A stretch of 64,000 nt of DNA from Clostridiales bacterium (GCA_022508445.1 JAFLVG010000008.1:1-64000), one strand, 5' to 3'. Shown: positions 26,899-37,517, counted from the first letter of the stretch. Notes: generated by a model not told the origin, from the letters alone. Numbers and translations are program-made.

Positions 26899-27478
26899 TG
26901 AGTAAGTTCTCCTCGATAAGTTTTTCGGTAAGTCCGACGGGCAAGCCGACTACATTGTAGTAGTCACCTTCCACCCGTTCTATCAGCGGCTTGATTTCGG
27001 CATCGTCTATGTTGTATCCGCCTGCCTTATCGTAAGGCGCGCCGCTGTCAACATAATTATACACCAATTGTTCGTTAAATGCACCGAAAGTGACTAATGT
27101 TTTTTCGCTTTTTTGAATTATTTTCCCGTTTACGCGGAAATATACCGCCGTCACTACTTCGTGCGTTTTGCCGCAGAGCGCTTTAAACATCGCTATCGCG
27201 CTCGCTCTGTCGTGCGGCTTTCCGAAAACCTCGTCGCCGAGTCCGACAACAGTATCGAAAGCAAGCACCGGAAGGTCTGTCATTTGCGCCGCACACTCGC
27301 CTTTTATAAACGCGTTTGCGATTGCCGTTTCTTGCGCTCCGCATTTTATAGTTTCTACCGCATTGGTCGTTATGAATACGGGGCTTATGCAGTCTATTTT
27401 TTGTATCAATGCTCGGCGGCGCGGCGACGCCGTTGCAAGCGCAACTTGTATTTTATCGGGACATTTGTTACTCGTCAT
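26873..27478 (-). CDS. maf: Maf family nucleotide pyrophosphatase
   Basis: The ~201-residue product is a house-cleaning enzyme that hydrolyses non-canonical or methylated nucleoside triphosphates; the family is linked to septum inhibition. It has VALATASPRRRALI at the N-terminus (usual LASxSPRR), the FDTVVGLGDEVFGKP core (usual ADT.V...G..LGKP) and the SGAPYDKAGGYNID end with the catalytic region. The track start at 27523 lies inside ppx; the ATG at 27478, 7 bases after the ppx stop, gives the normal length. Maf-mreB adjacency is ancestral in Firmicutes. Confidence 0.92.
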   Translation of the reverse strand: MTSNKCPDKIQVALATASPRRRALIQKIDCISPVFITTNAVETIKCGAQETAIANAFIKGECAAQMTDLPVLAFDTVVGLGDEVFGKPHDRASAIAMFKALCGKTHEVVTAVYFRVNGKIIQKSEKTLVTFGAFNEQLVYNYVDSGAPYDKAGGYNIDDAEIKPLIERVEGDYYNVVGLPVGLTEKLIEENLLNGEDGYSA

Positions 27479-27485
27479 TTCGACT

Positions 27486-28997
27486 TTAAAGGATTTCCAA
27501 GTTTTTCTTATACGCCTTAGCAAAATCTGCGCCGGCGCCGAGCGCGTCCTTGATCTCCAACGAGCAATCGCCGTCCACCTCGGTTTTCATAATGACCGAG
27601 TCGCCGAGAACGTCGCATGTGATCGACTTGACCGAGCCCGACATCGAGCGATCCAGCGAATCGGCTATTCTCAAAATAACCGCGAGCCGCATGACCGCGA
27701 TAAGATCGTCTTCTTGGACTATGCCTATGTACTTCTTCCAATCCGAATACGACAGGTCGTCGAGATCGTGCGCGCGCACGACAAACGCCGCAAGCACGAG
27801 ATCGCGGTGTGACACACCGTACATATTGGAATTCATAATCGAATAGTCGGAGTGCTTATAGTGATTGTAAAAGCTGATTCGCCCACCCGTTTCGTGCATG
27901 AGCGCAGCAATTCGCAGAACGCGCACATACTGCCTCGGCAGCTTGTGCAGAACGCGCAATTGTTTATAGAGCTGTATTGCGAGATTGCACACATGCTCGG
28001 CGTGCTGTATGTTGAGGTTGAAATAGTGCAACCGCGTATAGACCGAATATCCGAGAATATCTGTTATCGGCTTTTCGAGCGTGGTCGGCACGGTGTGGTT
28101 GAACATGAAGCCTTCGCGTATCCCCGCACCCGAAATGACCATTTCTTCGAAATCGGTGCTGTCGAGGAAGCTCTTTATGCACGACAGCGCGGCGCAGAAT
28201 ATGTCAGCGCGCTGAGCGGAAAGCCCTTTTATCTTGGAACGCTTCTCAACGTCAAGCACCTTGACCATGTCGTACACCTTATTAAAAGTGTCCGTGCCGA
28301 TATGGTAATTATGCACCATGCCGAGCGCGTATTTCTCGATGCGTTGAACGATGCTCGCAAGGTTGCGGAACGAGCCGCCGACTCCTATGAATTTATACTC
28401 CGGATCGAGTGTTTTGAGCCATTCTATGCCGGCAAATTGATCGCGCATATAAGTTTCGATCATTTGCGATTGTTGGAGAGGCGTCGTGTTCTCATTAAAG
28501 AGCGACGAAAGCGTGAGCGTGCCTATCGGCAGGTTCACTCGGTTTAATATCATTCGTCTGTTATATTGGATAAGCTGCAACGACGAGCCCGAGATATCCA
28601 TAATAATGCCCTTGGGGATTTCAAGCGAGTTAATTACCCCGTAGTAAATCTGCGTGGCCTCCTGCTCCTCCGTAAGCACGTCCATCTTAAATCCGCAAAT
28701 CGTATTTACTTCTTCCAAAAAGCTCCGTTGATTTTTCGCCTTTCTGACCGCGTTTGTGGCAAACGCATATATCTTGTCCACATTATTGGCGTCGCAAAGC
28801 TTCCTGAACATCTTTAAAGTTTTTACGGCTTGCGCGATTCGCGCTTGTTTCAAATAGCCGTCGCGTTCCATGTCCTGAGCTAGCCTTACGGACTCCTTCT
28901 GTTCATCGTATACAACAAAATAACTGTCATTGATGACATGAGCCAACACCAGCCTTGCGGAATTCGAACCTAAATCTATTACTGCAATATTATTCAA
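27486..28997 (-). CDS. ppx: Ppx/GppA exopolyphosphatase family protein
   Basis: The 503-residue protein likely hydrolyses polyphosphate or pppGpp. It has the actin-fold N-terminus NIAVIDLGSNSARLVLA, AFATNAVRKAKN, GIIMDISGSSLQLIQY and an HD-like C-terminal domain (LMHETGGRISFYNHYKHSDYSI), the typical long-form layout. The track start is wrong: AGAGGG lies 7 bases before a TTG at 28997 that begins just before the conserved core. Its own promoter is at 29046-29074. Of note GSS replaces the usual GGGS in the second phosphate loop. Confidence 0.9.
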   Translation of the reverse strand: MNNIAVIDLGSNSARLVLAHVINDSYFVVYDEQKESVRLAQDMERDGYLKQARIAQAVKTLKMFRKLCDANNVDKIYAFATNAVRKAKNQRSFLEEVNTICGFKMDVLTEEQEATQIYYGVINSLEIPKGIIMDISGSSLQLIQYNRRMILNRVNLPIGTLTLSSLFNENTTPLQQSQMIETYMRDQFAGIEWLKTLDPEYKFIGVGGSFRNLASIVQRIEKYALGMVHNYHIGTDTFNKVYDMVKVLDVEKRSKIKGLSAQRADIFCAALSCIKSFLDSTDFEEMVISGAGIREGFMFNHTVPTTLEKPITDILGYSVYTRLHYFNLNIQHAEHVCNLAIQLYKQLRVLHKLPRQYVRVLRIAALMHETGGRISFYNHYKHSDYSIMNSNMYGVSHRDLVLAAFVVRAHDLDDLSYSDWKKYIGIVQEDDLIAVMRLAVILRIADSLDRSMSGSVKSITCDVLGDSVIMKTEVDGDCSLEIKDALGAGADFAKAYKKNLEIL

Positions 28998-29045
28998 AGC
29001 AATACCCTCTGGGGCACAGATAACCCCATTTTGATTTATAGAGGA

Positions 29046-29074
29046 ATTATAACATAATAATTCGGACTTGTAAA
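29046..29074 (-). promoter_or_regulatory. ppx promoter (TTTACA-17-TATAAT)
   Basis: TTTACA (29069-29074) and a perfect TATAAT (29046-29051) on the minus strand with a 17-base spacer. The ~40-nt leader can form a GGGG/CCCC hairpin just before the AGAGGG ribosome site. It is divergent from the promoter of the neighbouring plus-strand gene. Confidence 0.75.
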
Positions 29075-29178
29075 GGGGGTATTTTAAATAAATTTCACGA
29101 TAATTTTTATCTAAGTTGACCAACACACCCCATCTGCCAACATTACTCCCCGTAATTCGACAAAATAACACAAATCCC

Positions 29179-29207
29179 TTTACATTTTCCGATTTGCGTG
29201 ATAAAAT
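29179..29207 (+). promoter_or_regulatory. Promoter of the propeller/SH3-like gene (TTTACA-17-TAAAAT)
   Basis: TTTACA (29179-29184) and TAAAAT (29202-29207) are 17 bases apart. The predicted start is about 29214, two bases before the ATG at 29216, leaving no room for a ribosome-binding site: another leaderless candidate. Confidence 0.6.
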
Positions 29208-29215
29208 ATTAAGGT

Positions 29216-31774
29216 ATGACTGAAAAGCGAAAATCAAGTTCTATATTCATAATCGTTTTTTTGCTGGCGGCGCTCTCCGCACTGCTGATTTTATTGGGAG
29301 GAGGCAGTGCGATTTACCGTGCCGAGGTCGACAAAAAACAAGTTGCGCTCTCGCCGATTGAAGTCGAAAACACTGACATCGTTTACCACTGTTTCGAAGA
29401 TCCGACATCGCTGTATGCCGACAGCATAGGCATACTCGTTGCGGGGCTATCGGGCATTGAAACGGTTTCTTCGGAATCGGAAATAACCTCTCGTTTATCT
29501 CAAAGCGCAGACAAGGTCTACCGTCACATCGAACACGGCGAGCATGCGGAATATCTAATCGTTCTCGACGGCGGCAAGCTCATGACCGTTACAGGCAGCG
29601 GCACGGAGACAGTCGATACCGAGCTTGAATTTATCGATTTTGCGGTATATAACGACTCGCTCTACGCAATCTCGCCCTCCTCGCTTACTGTCTTTCCGCT
29701 CGGTGAGAACGCACTCGACGGCAGTGCCGCAAGCACGGTAGAATTTACGTCCGACAGATATACCAATATCAAAGCGACTGCCATATCCGTGCTTAACGGA
29801 AATATTTACGTTGCGGTAAATTCGGCATTCGGGCACAAACAGGACATTTGCGTAAGCTCTTCTCACGGAGCTCTGAACGCAGTGCTTATGCAATCGGACG
29901 CCGTTCTTTCATTGACATCGGACGGAGCCACTCTCTTTACGCTCACTCGTGATGAGCTTATTTCCTATACCGTATCGTCGGGTGGCGGACTTGTCAAAAC
30001 GCACAGCTCGCGAGGCTCGCAATTGACGTCGATCTATGCGTATAACGGATTTGTTTATGCGCTCGATTCACTCAACGCTCTTCATAAGATTTCCGCAGAT
30101 TTATCGATGGACAAAACGCTTCTCGCGTCGAGCAGCTTTGCAAAAGGCTTTTTCAATATGCCCACGGGCGCCGCGGTCAAAAACTCCAAGCTGTATGTTG
30201 CCGATTCCATGAACGGCAGAGTCGCTATATACGGCTCAATCGTCGAGTACATTCCGAAATCGTTCACAAATCCGGTCTCTGTCGCAAGCGACAGCGCCGG
30301 CAATGTGTATGTGGCATACGAATACGGCAAGGTCGGAATTTTCGAAGGCGGTGATTTTTCTTCGCAAAACGAGCGAATCGTTACCGCAGATTTCGGATTT
30401 ATCAAGCAAATAGCCGTCGATTACGATAAAAAGCTTTACATCCTGTCCGACACGGGACTGTGGACGGCAAACAACGGCGCCTCCCCCGTTTGCATCGACG
30501 AAACGAAGTACAAAGCGATAACTCTCGGGATTGGGCGCGAAAAGTTGTATGCTCTCGGTGACGGCAATGTCGTTACGTTCGATAAAAAGAACAATTCAAG
30601 TGTTTACTGCACCGCAAACAGCGACGCGTTTTCGCTCGCCGTCGATCTGAACGGAAACGTGTTCATGCTCTCGCAGACAAGCATTACGGTATACGACGGC
30701 AGTGACTACGCAACCTATGATTTATACAGCGACAAAGAGCAATACACACTCGGAAGCACGAGCGGACAAATCTTGCTCAGCACGGTAGAAAACGAATACG
30801 TGGGCTACGGCGACGTCATAATAGTTGACACTTACCGCCATAGGCTTTTCAATGCGGACGGACAAGCGGTCGGCGTAACGCTAATCAACGAAGATTATCA
30901 AGTCCCCGAAGTCGGGCAAAACCCCGTCCCCGACAAACACCACGACGGCTTAATCCGCACGGCACTCCGCGACACCGACGTTTTCTCGCTACCGATGGAA
31001 ACGCGCGCTATGTACACGATTGCCGCCGGCCGCAAAGTTATCGTTCCGCAATACGATTTGGAAGAGACCAGAGAATACGCGCTTGTTCTTATCGACGACA
31101 CGGTAAACGGCAAGCTCGTTCAAGGCTATGTCTACAAGGACATGCTTTCGGAGCCGCTTGCCTATTCTCCGCCGCCTGCCGAAGTCGGCTCGATCTTCAA
31201 CTCCGCAACGCCAATTTACAAATGGCCTAGCCATAATTCCGCAAAGATATTCGGTTATGCCGCTGTTGACCGCAATACCGAGTTCGGAATGCTCGATTTC
31301 GTGGAGTCGTACCGCGACGATTACGGCGATCTTTGGTATAGGCTCGCGCTTGAAAACGGTTACGAAGGCTATATTCTCGCAATCAACATCAGTACGACCG
31401 ATTATGAGCCAATTTTCATTCGCCCTGCTTACGACGCCAAGATAATTTCGTACAAAGGCAGCAAATTCGCTCCGGCATACATAATCGAAAACGGATCTTA
31501 CGTCAAGATAGCCGAACTACCCACCGGCACACAGGTAGAGGTCATCGGAGCATTCGACTCGTCAAAGCGGTATACCAAAGTGAAATACCTCGATCCCGAG
31601 CTTGGCACGCTCACCTGCTACGTCGAAACCGTTTACATCGATTACGAGGGCGTCAATATTGTTCCGATAGTTGCGGTGATAGTTATTGTAATAACAGTAA
31701 TTCTCGCCTCGCTTATAATATGGCGAATGTCGCAAAACAAGAAGAAACGAATAGAACACAACGACAACGATTGA
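29216..31774 (+). CDS. Membrane-anchored beta-propeller protein with SH3-like C-terminal domains
   Basis: The 852-residue protein has an N-terminal membrane helix (about 10-33), an ectodomain, a second helix at about 814-836 and a short basic tail (NKKKRIEHNDND). Residues ~60-570 show repeated beta-propeller strands, including the NHL-like LYVADSMNGRVAIYG and NVYVAYEYGKVGIF. Residues ~580-800 have two or three SH3-like segments (LWYRLALENGYEGYI). Function is unknown; an envelope sensor or wall-binding role is inference. It has no Shine-Dalgarno at a suitable distance. It stands alone between a divergent ppx and a strong bidirectional terminator. Confidence 0.75.
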   Translation: MTEKRKSSSIFIIVFLLAALSALLILLGGGSAIYRAEVDKKQVALSPIEVENTDIVYHCFEDPTSLYADSIGILVAGLSGIETVSSESEITSRLSQSADKVYRHIEHGEHAEYLIVLDGGKLMTVTGSGTETVDTELEFIDFAVYNDSLYAISPSSLTVFPLGENALDGSAASTVEFTSDRYTNIKATAISVLNGNIYVAVNSAFGHKQDICVSSSHGALNAVLMQSDAVLSLTSDGATLFTLTRDELISYTVSSGGGLVKTHSSRGSQLTSIYAYNGFVYALDSLNALHKISADLSMDKTLLASSSFAKGFFNMPTGAAVKNSKLYVADSMNGRVAIYGSIVEYIPKSFTNPVSVASDSAGNVYVAYEYGKVGIFEGGDFSSQNERIVTADFGFIKQIAVDYDKKLYILSDTGLWTANNGASPVCIDETKYKAITLGIGREKLYALGDGNVVTFDKKNNSSVYCTANSDAFSLAVDLNGNVFMLSQTSITVYDGSDYATYDLYSDKEQYTLGSTSGQILLSTVENEYVGYGDVIIVDTYRHRLFNADGQAVGVTLINEDYQVPEVGQNPVPDKHHDGLIRTALRDTDVFSLPMETRAMYTIAAGRKVIVPQYDLEETREYALVLIDDTVNGKLVQGYVYKDMLSEPLAYSPPPAEVGSIFNSATPIYKWPSHNSAKIFGYAAVDRNTEFGMLDFVESYRDDYGDLWYRLALENGYEGYILAINISTTDYEPIFIRPAYDAKIISYKGSKFAPAYIIENGSYVKIAELPTGTQVEVIGAFDSSKRYTKVKYLDPELGTLTCYVETVYIDYEGVNIVPIVAVIVIVITVILASLIIWRMSQNKKKRIEHNDND

Positions 31775-31800
31775 TATAAATTATACCCGAACATCAAAAA

Positions 31801-31842
31801 CAATACGGATTGACAACAATTTGTCAATCCGTATTGTTTTTT
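31801..31842. terminator. Bidirectional terminator
   Basis: A perfect 16-bp stem (CAATACGGATTGACAA and its complement) with a 4-base loop has six T residues on the plus side and five on the minus side. It ends both the propeller gene and the convergent ssb-like gene, whose stop codon overlaps its T tract. Confidence 0.93.
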
Positions 31843-32482
31843 ACTCGTCTGATGTGGACGCGACTTCGCTTTCTTTTTGCAAAAACTCTATCGCGCCTAT
31901 CGAAAATTCATACGCCGTGCGCGTTTGCACATTGCCGTCGTCAAGCCGCTTTGTGTACTGCCGCGATTGAATACGCCCAGAAACGTCTAACTTTTGCCCT
32001 ACCGGTGCGTTCTTAATCAGCCGCGCGTTCTTGCCCCAAGCGATACACGGTATGTAATCGGACTTTGAATACGCGCGGTTTACGGCGAGAAGCACGTCGC
32101 AAATCTCGCGGTTGAACGGCGTAGTGCGGTATATCGGCGGTTTGCATATGTACCCGATAAGCTCCGCCGTGTTCGGATTTACGTCGTTTTGCGGCGTAGA
32201 TATTTCGCGCGCAAATACGCTTAAAATCAACCTCGACCTTTCGCCTTCCGGACGGTTAAAGCTGCGGAACTGTCCGCTTATCGCAATCAGCTCGTCGGTT
32301 TTCAATCCATCTATCAACGATTCGGACGCCGTTATCGGTATCTCGTCGAGATGCTCCGACAATCTGGGCACGTTGAGCTTAAACTCGTAAAAGCGTTCGC
32401 CGTACAGGTCGTGCGAATACTCTATCGCGCTACCTATACGGCCTTGTAAAAACACGGTGTTGGTCGATTTGTCGTTTTTCAT
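31841..32482 (-). CDS. Single-stranded DNA-binding protein-like, two OB folds
   Basis: The 213-residue product reads as two OB-fold halves: residues ~8-100 (VFLQGRIGSAIEYSHDLYGERFYEFKL) and ~105-205 (AELIGYICKPPIYR, then CIAWGKNARLIKNAPVGQKLDVSGRIQSR). The second half has the SSB-typical W/G..A......G..l.v.GR.qsr pattern. The acidic C-terminal tail of a true replicative SSB (DDDIPF) is missing, so it may be an accessory SSB. AAGGAG lies 10 bases before the ATG. It is downstream of pdaB with a 6-base gap. Confidence 0.7.
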   Translation of the reverse strand: MKNDKSTNTVFLQGRIGSAIEYSHDLYGERFYEFKLNVPRLSEHLDEIPITASESLIDGLKTDELIAISGQFRSFNRPEGERSRLILSVFAREISTPQNDVNPNTAELIGYICKPPIYRTTPFNREICDVLLAVNRAYSKSDYIPCIAWGKNARLIKNAPVGQKLDVSGRIQSRQYTKRLDDGNVQTRTAYEFSIGAIEFLQKESEVASTSDE

Positions 32483-32488
32483 TAAAGT

Positions 32489-33256
32489 TTAACTCCTTAT
32501 TTGTCTTCCCGTATGATCGATTATATAGTTGTCTTTGTAGATGAGATCGCCAACTGTTTTGAACGTAAATCCCTTAGCGCGAAGTCCGTCTATTATCGCC
32601 GGCAACGCTTCTAGCGTATGCTTTCCGTCGTTGTGCATGAGCACGATGCTACCGTTTCGACAGTTGCCCACAACCCTTGACACGATCTGCTCTTTCGACA
32701 GGTTCTTCCAATCGAGCGAGTCCACATCCCATTGTATCGTGTACAGACCGAGATCTGTCGCTGTGTTCAAAAGAGTATCCGAATAATCGCCGTAAGGCGG
32801 TCTGAAAAGCTCTACTTTGCGTCCCGATATGCTCTCTATAAGAGATTTCGATGTGGAAAGTTCGAGCTCCATCTTCTTCTTTGACAGCTTTGACATGTAC
32901 GGATGCGTTGCGGAATGCGTGCCTATCTCGATTCGGTCGGACTGCGCAAGCTTTTTAAGCTCGTCGCTGTACTTCTCCGCCCAGAAACTTACAAGAAAGA
33001 ATGTGGCGCAAGCGTCCTTTTTCTCCAATGTTTCGAGAATACCGAGCGTTTTGTCGGCGCCCCATGCCGCGTCGAATGTGAGCGCTACTGCTTTTTCGTC
33101 CGTTTCCACCGAGTAAATCGGAACTTTCTTCGGACTGATATTGTTGTAGATAGCCGCAGCACCCGTATAGTACACGCCGGTAAGCGCAAGCGCGAATACG
33201 GTCGCCGCTATCACAGCAATTATTACAGCCCTCCGTCTGACAACCAAAAACCTCAT
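32489..33256 (-). CDS. pdaB: Polysaccharide deacetylase, PdaB-like sporulation type
   Basis: The 255-residue NodB-family protein has an N-terminal membrane anchor (RRRAVIIAVIAATVFALALTG). Motif 1 is ALTFDAAWGADKT; the second Asp of TFDDG is lost, exactly as in Bacillus PdaB (TFDISWG). Motif 2 (HSATHP) and motif 3 (RPPYG) are present, plus the final LMHND. PdaB is needed to maintain spores after late sporulation. GGAGAGG before the ATG at 33256 sets the start; the track's extra 27 residues are not family-like. With spoIVFB it argues for spore formation. Confidence 0.82.
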   Translation of the reverse strand: MRFLVVRRRAVIIAVIAATVFALALTGVYYTGAAAIYNNISPKKVPIYSVETDEKAVALTFDAAWGADKTLGILETLEKKDACATFFLVSFWAEKYSDELKKLAQSDRIEIGTHSATHPYMSKLSKKKMELELSTSKSLIESISGRKVELFRPPYGDYSDTLLNTATDLGLYTIQWDVDSLDWKNLSKEQIVSRVVGNCRNGSIVLMHNDGKHTLEALPAIIDGLRAKGFTFKTVGDLIYKDNYIIDHTGRQIRS

Positions 33257-33412
33257 CGGACCTCTCCAATAATAACATAGTCTATTCCGCGAAATGTAGG
33301 TACTTTTGGCGAAAAATGTCTTGTTATGCAACTGCACTTTGCCGCTAACCTATTCGCATATCACATGATATTCGCAAGGCTCGATAAGTAGAACAGTTGT
33401 GAAAAAATTAAC

Positions 33413-33442
33413 AAAAAATAAGCGCCCGTAATACGAGCGCTT
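33413..33442 (-). terminator. degV terminator
   Basis: A 9-bp stem AAGCGCTCG/CGGGCGCTT (one G-T pair) with a TATTA loop is followed on the minus strand by a run of six T residues, 29 bases past the degV stop. Confidence 0.8.
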
Positions 33443-33470
33443 GCGCAAATGAAATTCGATTGTGATTTTT

Positions 33471-34310
33471 TTACTGCTCTTTGCTTGCGAGCGTGACTAT
33501 GCCGACAGTTCCCACGCCGATATGCGCGCCGCCGACCGGACACATCGGCTCGACGTCGATTTGCGAAAGCCCGAACTTGCGGAACAGTCTGTCTTTGAGA
33601 GCCTCGACGTTCTTGTCGTCGCCGATATAGTAAACGAGTATGCGGTCGAACTTTTCGGGAAGCCTCGCTATCGCCGCCGCAACCGCACGGTTAAAGCCGA
33701 GAGCCTTGGCATATATTGTCAAGTCGTTTTTCGCAAACTCGAAAACAGGTTTTATTTTGAGAATGTTTCCCACTCTCGAAAGAAGCTTGTTCACCCTGCC
33801 GCCGCGCGCAAGTTCGGTTAACGACGCCGGGATAAACTGCATGGCGATACGCTCTTTCAAGTCGTTAGCAAGTTCAAGAAGCTCGTCGAAAGTAGCTCCC
33901 TCTTGTTGCGCCTTGACCATTTCTTGTATAAACATCAAGCCGGACGTGCCTGCGACTCCCGAATTGACGGCAACAACCCTCTTATTCGGATATTGCGACG
34001 CGGCAATAGTAGCCGATCCTATCGTGCCGCTAAGCCTGTCGGCGATAGTAAATATAATGATTTCGCTGTTTTCGTCCTTCTCGAAGATTGCGTCGATTGC
34101 CTCGCGAAATTTATCGGGCGAAGGTTGGGAAGTTTTCACCACAGCCTTGGTGCGGACGTACTCGCTGTAAAACGCATCCCACTCGTCGGGAAAGCCCTCT
34201 TCTATCTCATTACCATTGAGAAGTAATGTGAGAGTGACAACCTTTATATCATTTTCGCTCAAATATTCACGCGATAATCCGAACGTCGAATCAACAATGA
34301 ATTTAACCAT
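33471..34310 (-). CDS. DegV family fatty-acid-binding protein
   Basis: The 279-residue protein begins VKFIVDSTFGLSREYL (family D-S-T/S), has the TSQPSPDKF segment that contacts the fatty-acid carboxylate, and a C-terminal IGVGTVGIV. DegV (FakB) proteins present fatty acids to a FakA kinase for acyl-phosphate formation; no fakA is nearby, so this copy's partner is unknown. It is monocistronic with its own promoter and a hairpin-bearing leader. Length is normal. Confidence 0.9.
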   Translation of the reverse strand: MVKFIVDSTFGLSREYLSENDIKVVTLTLLLNGNEIEEGFPDEWDAFYSEYVRTKAVVKTSQPSPDKFREAIDAIFEKDENSEIIIFTIADRLSGTIGSATIAASQYPNKRVVAVNSGVAGTSGLMFIQEMVKAQQEGATFDELLELANDLKERIAMQFIPASLTELARGGRVNKLLSRVGNILKIKPVFEFAKNDLTIYAKALGFNRAVAAAIARLPEKFDRILVYYIGDDKNVEALKDRLFRKFGLSQIDVEPMCPVGGAHIGVGTVGIVTLASKEQ

Positions 34311-34324
34311 AAGACCGCCGATAT

Positions 34325-34352
34325 GCGGCGCAAATTCACCGAATTACGCCGC
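34325..34352 (-). other. Leader hairpin before degV
   Basis: GCGGCG/CGCCGC encloses an inner AATTC/GAATT stem with an ACC loop. It lies in the 5' leader of degV, 14 bases before the start codon, close enough to affect ribosome access, since only a weak GGCGG site is seen. No known riboswitch was recognised. Confidence 0.55.
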
Positions 34353-34368
34353 GTGTTAAGTTATTAAC

Positions 34369-34397
34369 AGTATAGCATACTTTTATTCTTATTGCAA
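34369..34397 (-). promoter_or_regulatory. degV promoter (TTGCAA-17-TATACT)
   Basis: TTGCAA (34392-34397) and TATACT (34369-34374) on the minus strand with 17 bases between. The stretch 34398-34574 up to the gdhA promoter is A/T-rich and holds no ORF or other feature I can name. Confidence 0.72.
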
Positions 34398-34574
34398 GCA
34401 TTGTGTTTTTAAAATACCGCAAAACAAAAATTTATTCTGCCAAATTATGAAAATATACCGCGTATTACGGCTGTAATTATTAAAATATATATAAAATTTC
34501 GGGTTATATTATTTTAACATAACATTATTTCTGCGATAAACATGTGGATATTATGGGAAATTGCGTTAAATTGC

Positions 34575-34603
34575 TTGACAAACATCATCAAGGCTAATAT
34601 AAT
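34575..34603 (+). promoter_or_regulatory. gdhA promoter, perfect consensus (TTGACA-17-TATAAT)
   Basis: Both boxes match the sigma-A consensus exactly with a 17-base spacer, and the upstream 100 bp is strongly A/T-rich, like an UP element. This predicts very strong expression of glutamate dehydrogenase. Confidence 0.9.
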
Positions 34604-34606
34604 TAA

Positions 34607-35998
<1,392 letters not shown>

Positions 35999-36016
35999 TT
36001 TTAATATAGCAACAAT

Positions 36017-36053
36017 AAAACCGCGGAACGATATTATACGCTCCGCGGTTTTT
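36017..36053. terminator. gdhA/rnfB convergent terminator
   Basis: AAAACCGCGGA...TCCGCGGTTTT forms a 10- to 14-bp stem (one mismatch in the extension) with T tracts on both sides. It lies 18 bases past gdhA and 15 bases past the rnfB stop and can serve both. Confidence 0.85.
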
Positions 36054-36068
36054 GTTTGATGTTATCAG

Positions 36069-36881
36069 TCATTTGTTGTTCTCTACCTTGATAATGCACT
36101 TTCGCGGACAGCCGTCGGCGCACTTCATACACGCGATACATTTTTGATAATCGATAGCCGCAAGGCTGTTTTTGAGCTTGATTGCGCCCGTCGGACAGTT
36201 GCGCTCGCATTTTCCGCACGCAATACACCCGACCTTGCACACCGCAGCGGTCTCCTTGCCCGTCGTGGTATTTGAGCAAGCGATATACACCTTTGCGGAC
36301 TTGGGTATTCTCCCGATAATTTTTTTGGGGCATGCCGATACGCAACGTCCGCACGACGTGCAATTTTGCGGATTGACCTGCGACACGCCTATGTCCTTGC
36401 TGATGTTTACGGCATTGTTAGTGCAAGCCGATACGCACGAACACATACCCATACACCCGTATTCGCATGCCTTGCTTCCGCCTGCGAGAATTTGCGCACT
36501 CTTGCAATCACCAAAGCCCTGATATTCGTACTTATCTACCGCACGATTGCCGCCTGCGCAATGAACGACGGCGACCGTCGCCGCGCTTTCGTAACCGCTC
36601 ATGCCCAAAATTTTCGCTATGTTCTTTTTATTCTCGGGCGGTGTGGGATTGCAGCGCGAGATATCGGCTTCGCCTTTGAATAAAGCCTCTGCGAATTGCG
36701 AGCATCCGGCATAACCGCAACCGCCGCAGTTCGCGCCCGAAAGGTTACGTTCGATATCGTCGATTCTGGGATCACGCTCGACGGAGAGCTTATCGCCGAG
36801 GTATGACAAACAGAATGCGAACACCGCCGCAAACGCCGTTACTATGAGTATGGGAACTACTATGCCGAGGAAAATGCCCAT
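36069..36881 (-). CDS. rnfB: Rnf complex subunit RnfB
   Basis: The 270-residue iron-sulfur subunit takes electrons from reduced ferredoxin. It has an N-terminal membrane helix, the 4Fe-4S domain CGGCGYAGCSQFAEAL around residue 52, and three further ferredoxin-type motifs (CTSCGRCVSACP, CIACGKCERNCP, CIACMKCADGCP) plus an extra Cys cluster YGCMGMCSCVSAC. It is the last gene of the rnfCDGEAB operon, the Clostridium-type order. Its start is 44 bp after rnfA's stop. Confidence 0.96.
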   Translation of the reverse strand: MGIFLGIVVPILIVTAFAAVFAFCLSYLGDKLSVERDPRIDDIERNLSGANCGGCGYAGCSQFAEALFKGEADISRCNPTPPENKKNIAKILGMSGYESAATVAVVHCAGGNRAVDKYEYQGFGDCKSAQILAGGSKACEYGCMGMCSCVSACTNNAVNISKDIGVSQVNPQNCTSCGRCVSACPKKIIGRIPKSAKVYIACSNTTTGKETAAVCKVGCIACGKCERNCPTGAIKLKNSLAAIDYQKCIACMKCADGCPRKCIIKVENNK

Positions 36882-36925
36882 TTATACCCCTTTCGATTGT
36901 TATTGAGCGCTTTATTTGCGCACCG

Positions 36926-37516
36926 TCAAGTGAACGACAGCCCCGAAAAGCCGTAGAACGCCATTGCCATAATACCTGCCGTAACGAGCGCTATCGGGAA
37001 ACCTCTGAACGGGCGCGGAATATCGTACAGCTCCTGCTTTTCGCGTATGCCTGCCATGAGAATGAGCGCAACCGTAAATCCAATGCCCACGAAAAATCCC
37101 GTGATAAGCGTTTGAAAAAAGTCTAGACCTTGCGCGATGACGGAGTTAGCCGTGCCGAGAACTGCGCAGTTGGTCGTGATGAGCGCAAGGTATACGCCTA
37201 GTGATCCGTACAGCGCCGGCGAAATCTTTTTAAGCACGATATCCAAAAGCTGTACGAGCGACGCAATTACGAGTATGAACGCGACCGTGCTCAAATATCC
37301 TATCGAGAGCGGTTCGAGTACGAGCGTATAGATGATATAGCACACGCACGAGGCTACCGTTATGACGAAGGTGACGGCAAACCCCATGCCGATTGCCGAC
37401 TGCGTTTTCTTGCTTACGCCGAGGAAGGGACACATGCCTATGCTCTGATTGAGCACCACGTTGTTTGTGAGTATGCCCGATATTGCTATCGAGACGGCGG
37501 CGAGAAAGTAATCCAT
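36926..37516 (-). CDS. rnfA: Rnf complex subunit RnfA
   Basis: The 196-residue protein has six membrane segments and belongs with RnfE to the NqrDE/RnfAE family. It carries LTNNVVLNQSIGMCPFLGVSKK near residue 20 and TTNCAVLGTAN near residue 110, each with the conserved membrane Cys that ligates the central iron-sulfur centre. It starts one base after the rnfE stop. It forms, with RnfE, the transmembrane core for Na+ or H+ translocation. Confidence 0.97.
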   Translation of the reverse strand: MDYFLAAVSIAISGILTNNVVLNQSIGMCPFLGVSKKTQSAIGMGFAVTFVITVASCVCYIIYTLVLEPLSIGYLSTVAFILVIASLVQLLDIVLKKISPALYGSLGVYLALITTNCAVLGTANSVIAQGLDFFQTLITGFFVGIGFTVALILMAGIREKQELYDIPRPFRGFPIALVTAGIMAMAFYGFSGLSFT

Positions 37517-37517
37517 A

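Noticed and set aside
33257-33411. Sporulation sigma-G/F promoter before pdaB
   Set aside because: TGCATA-like and CA-rich bits exist, but no pair of boxes with convincing spacing could be found by eye.
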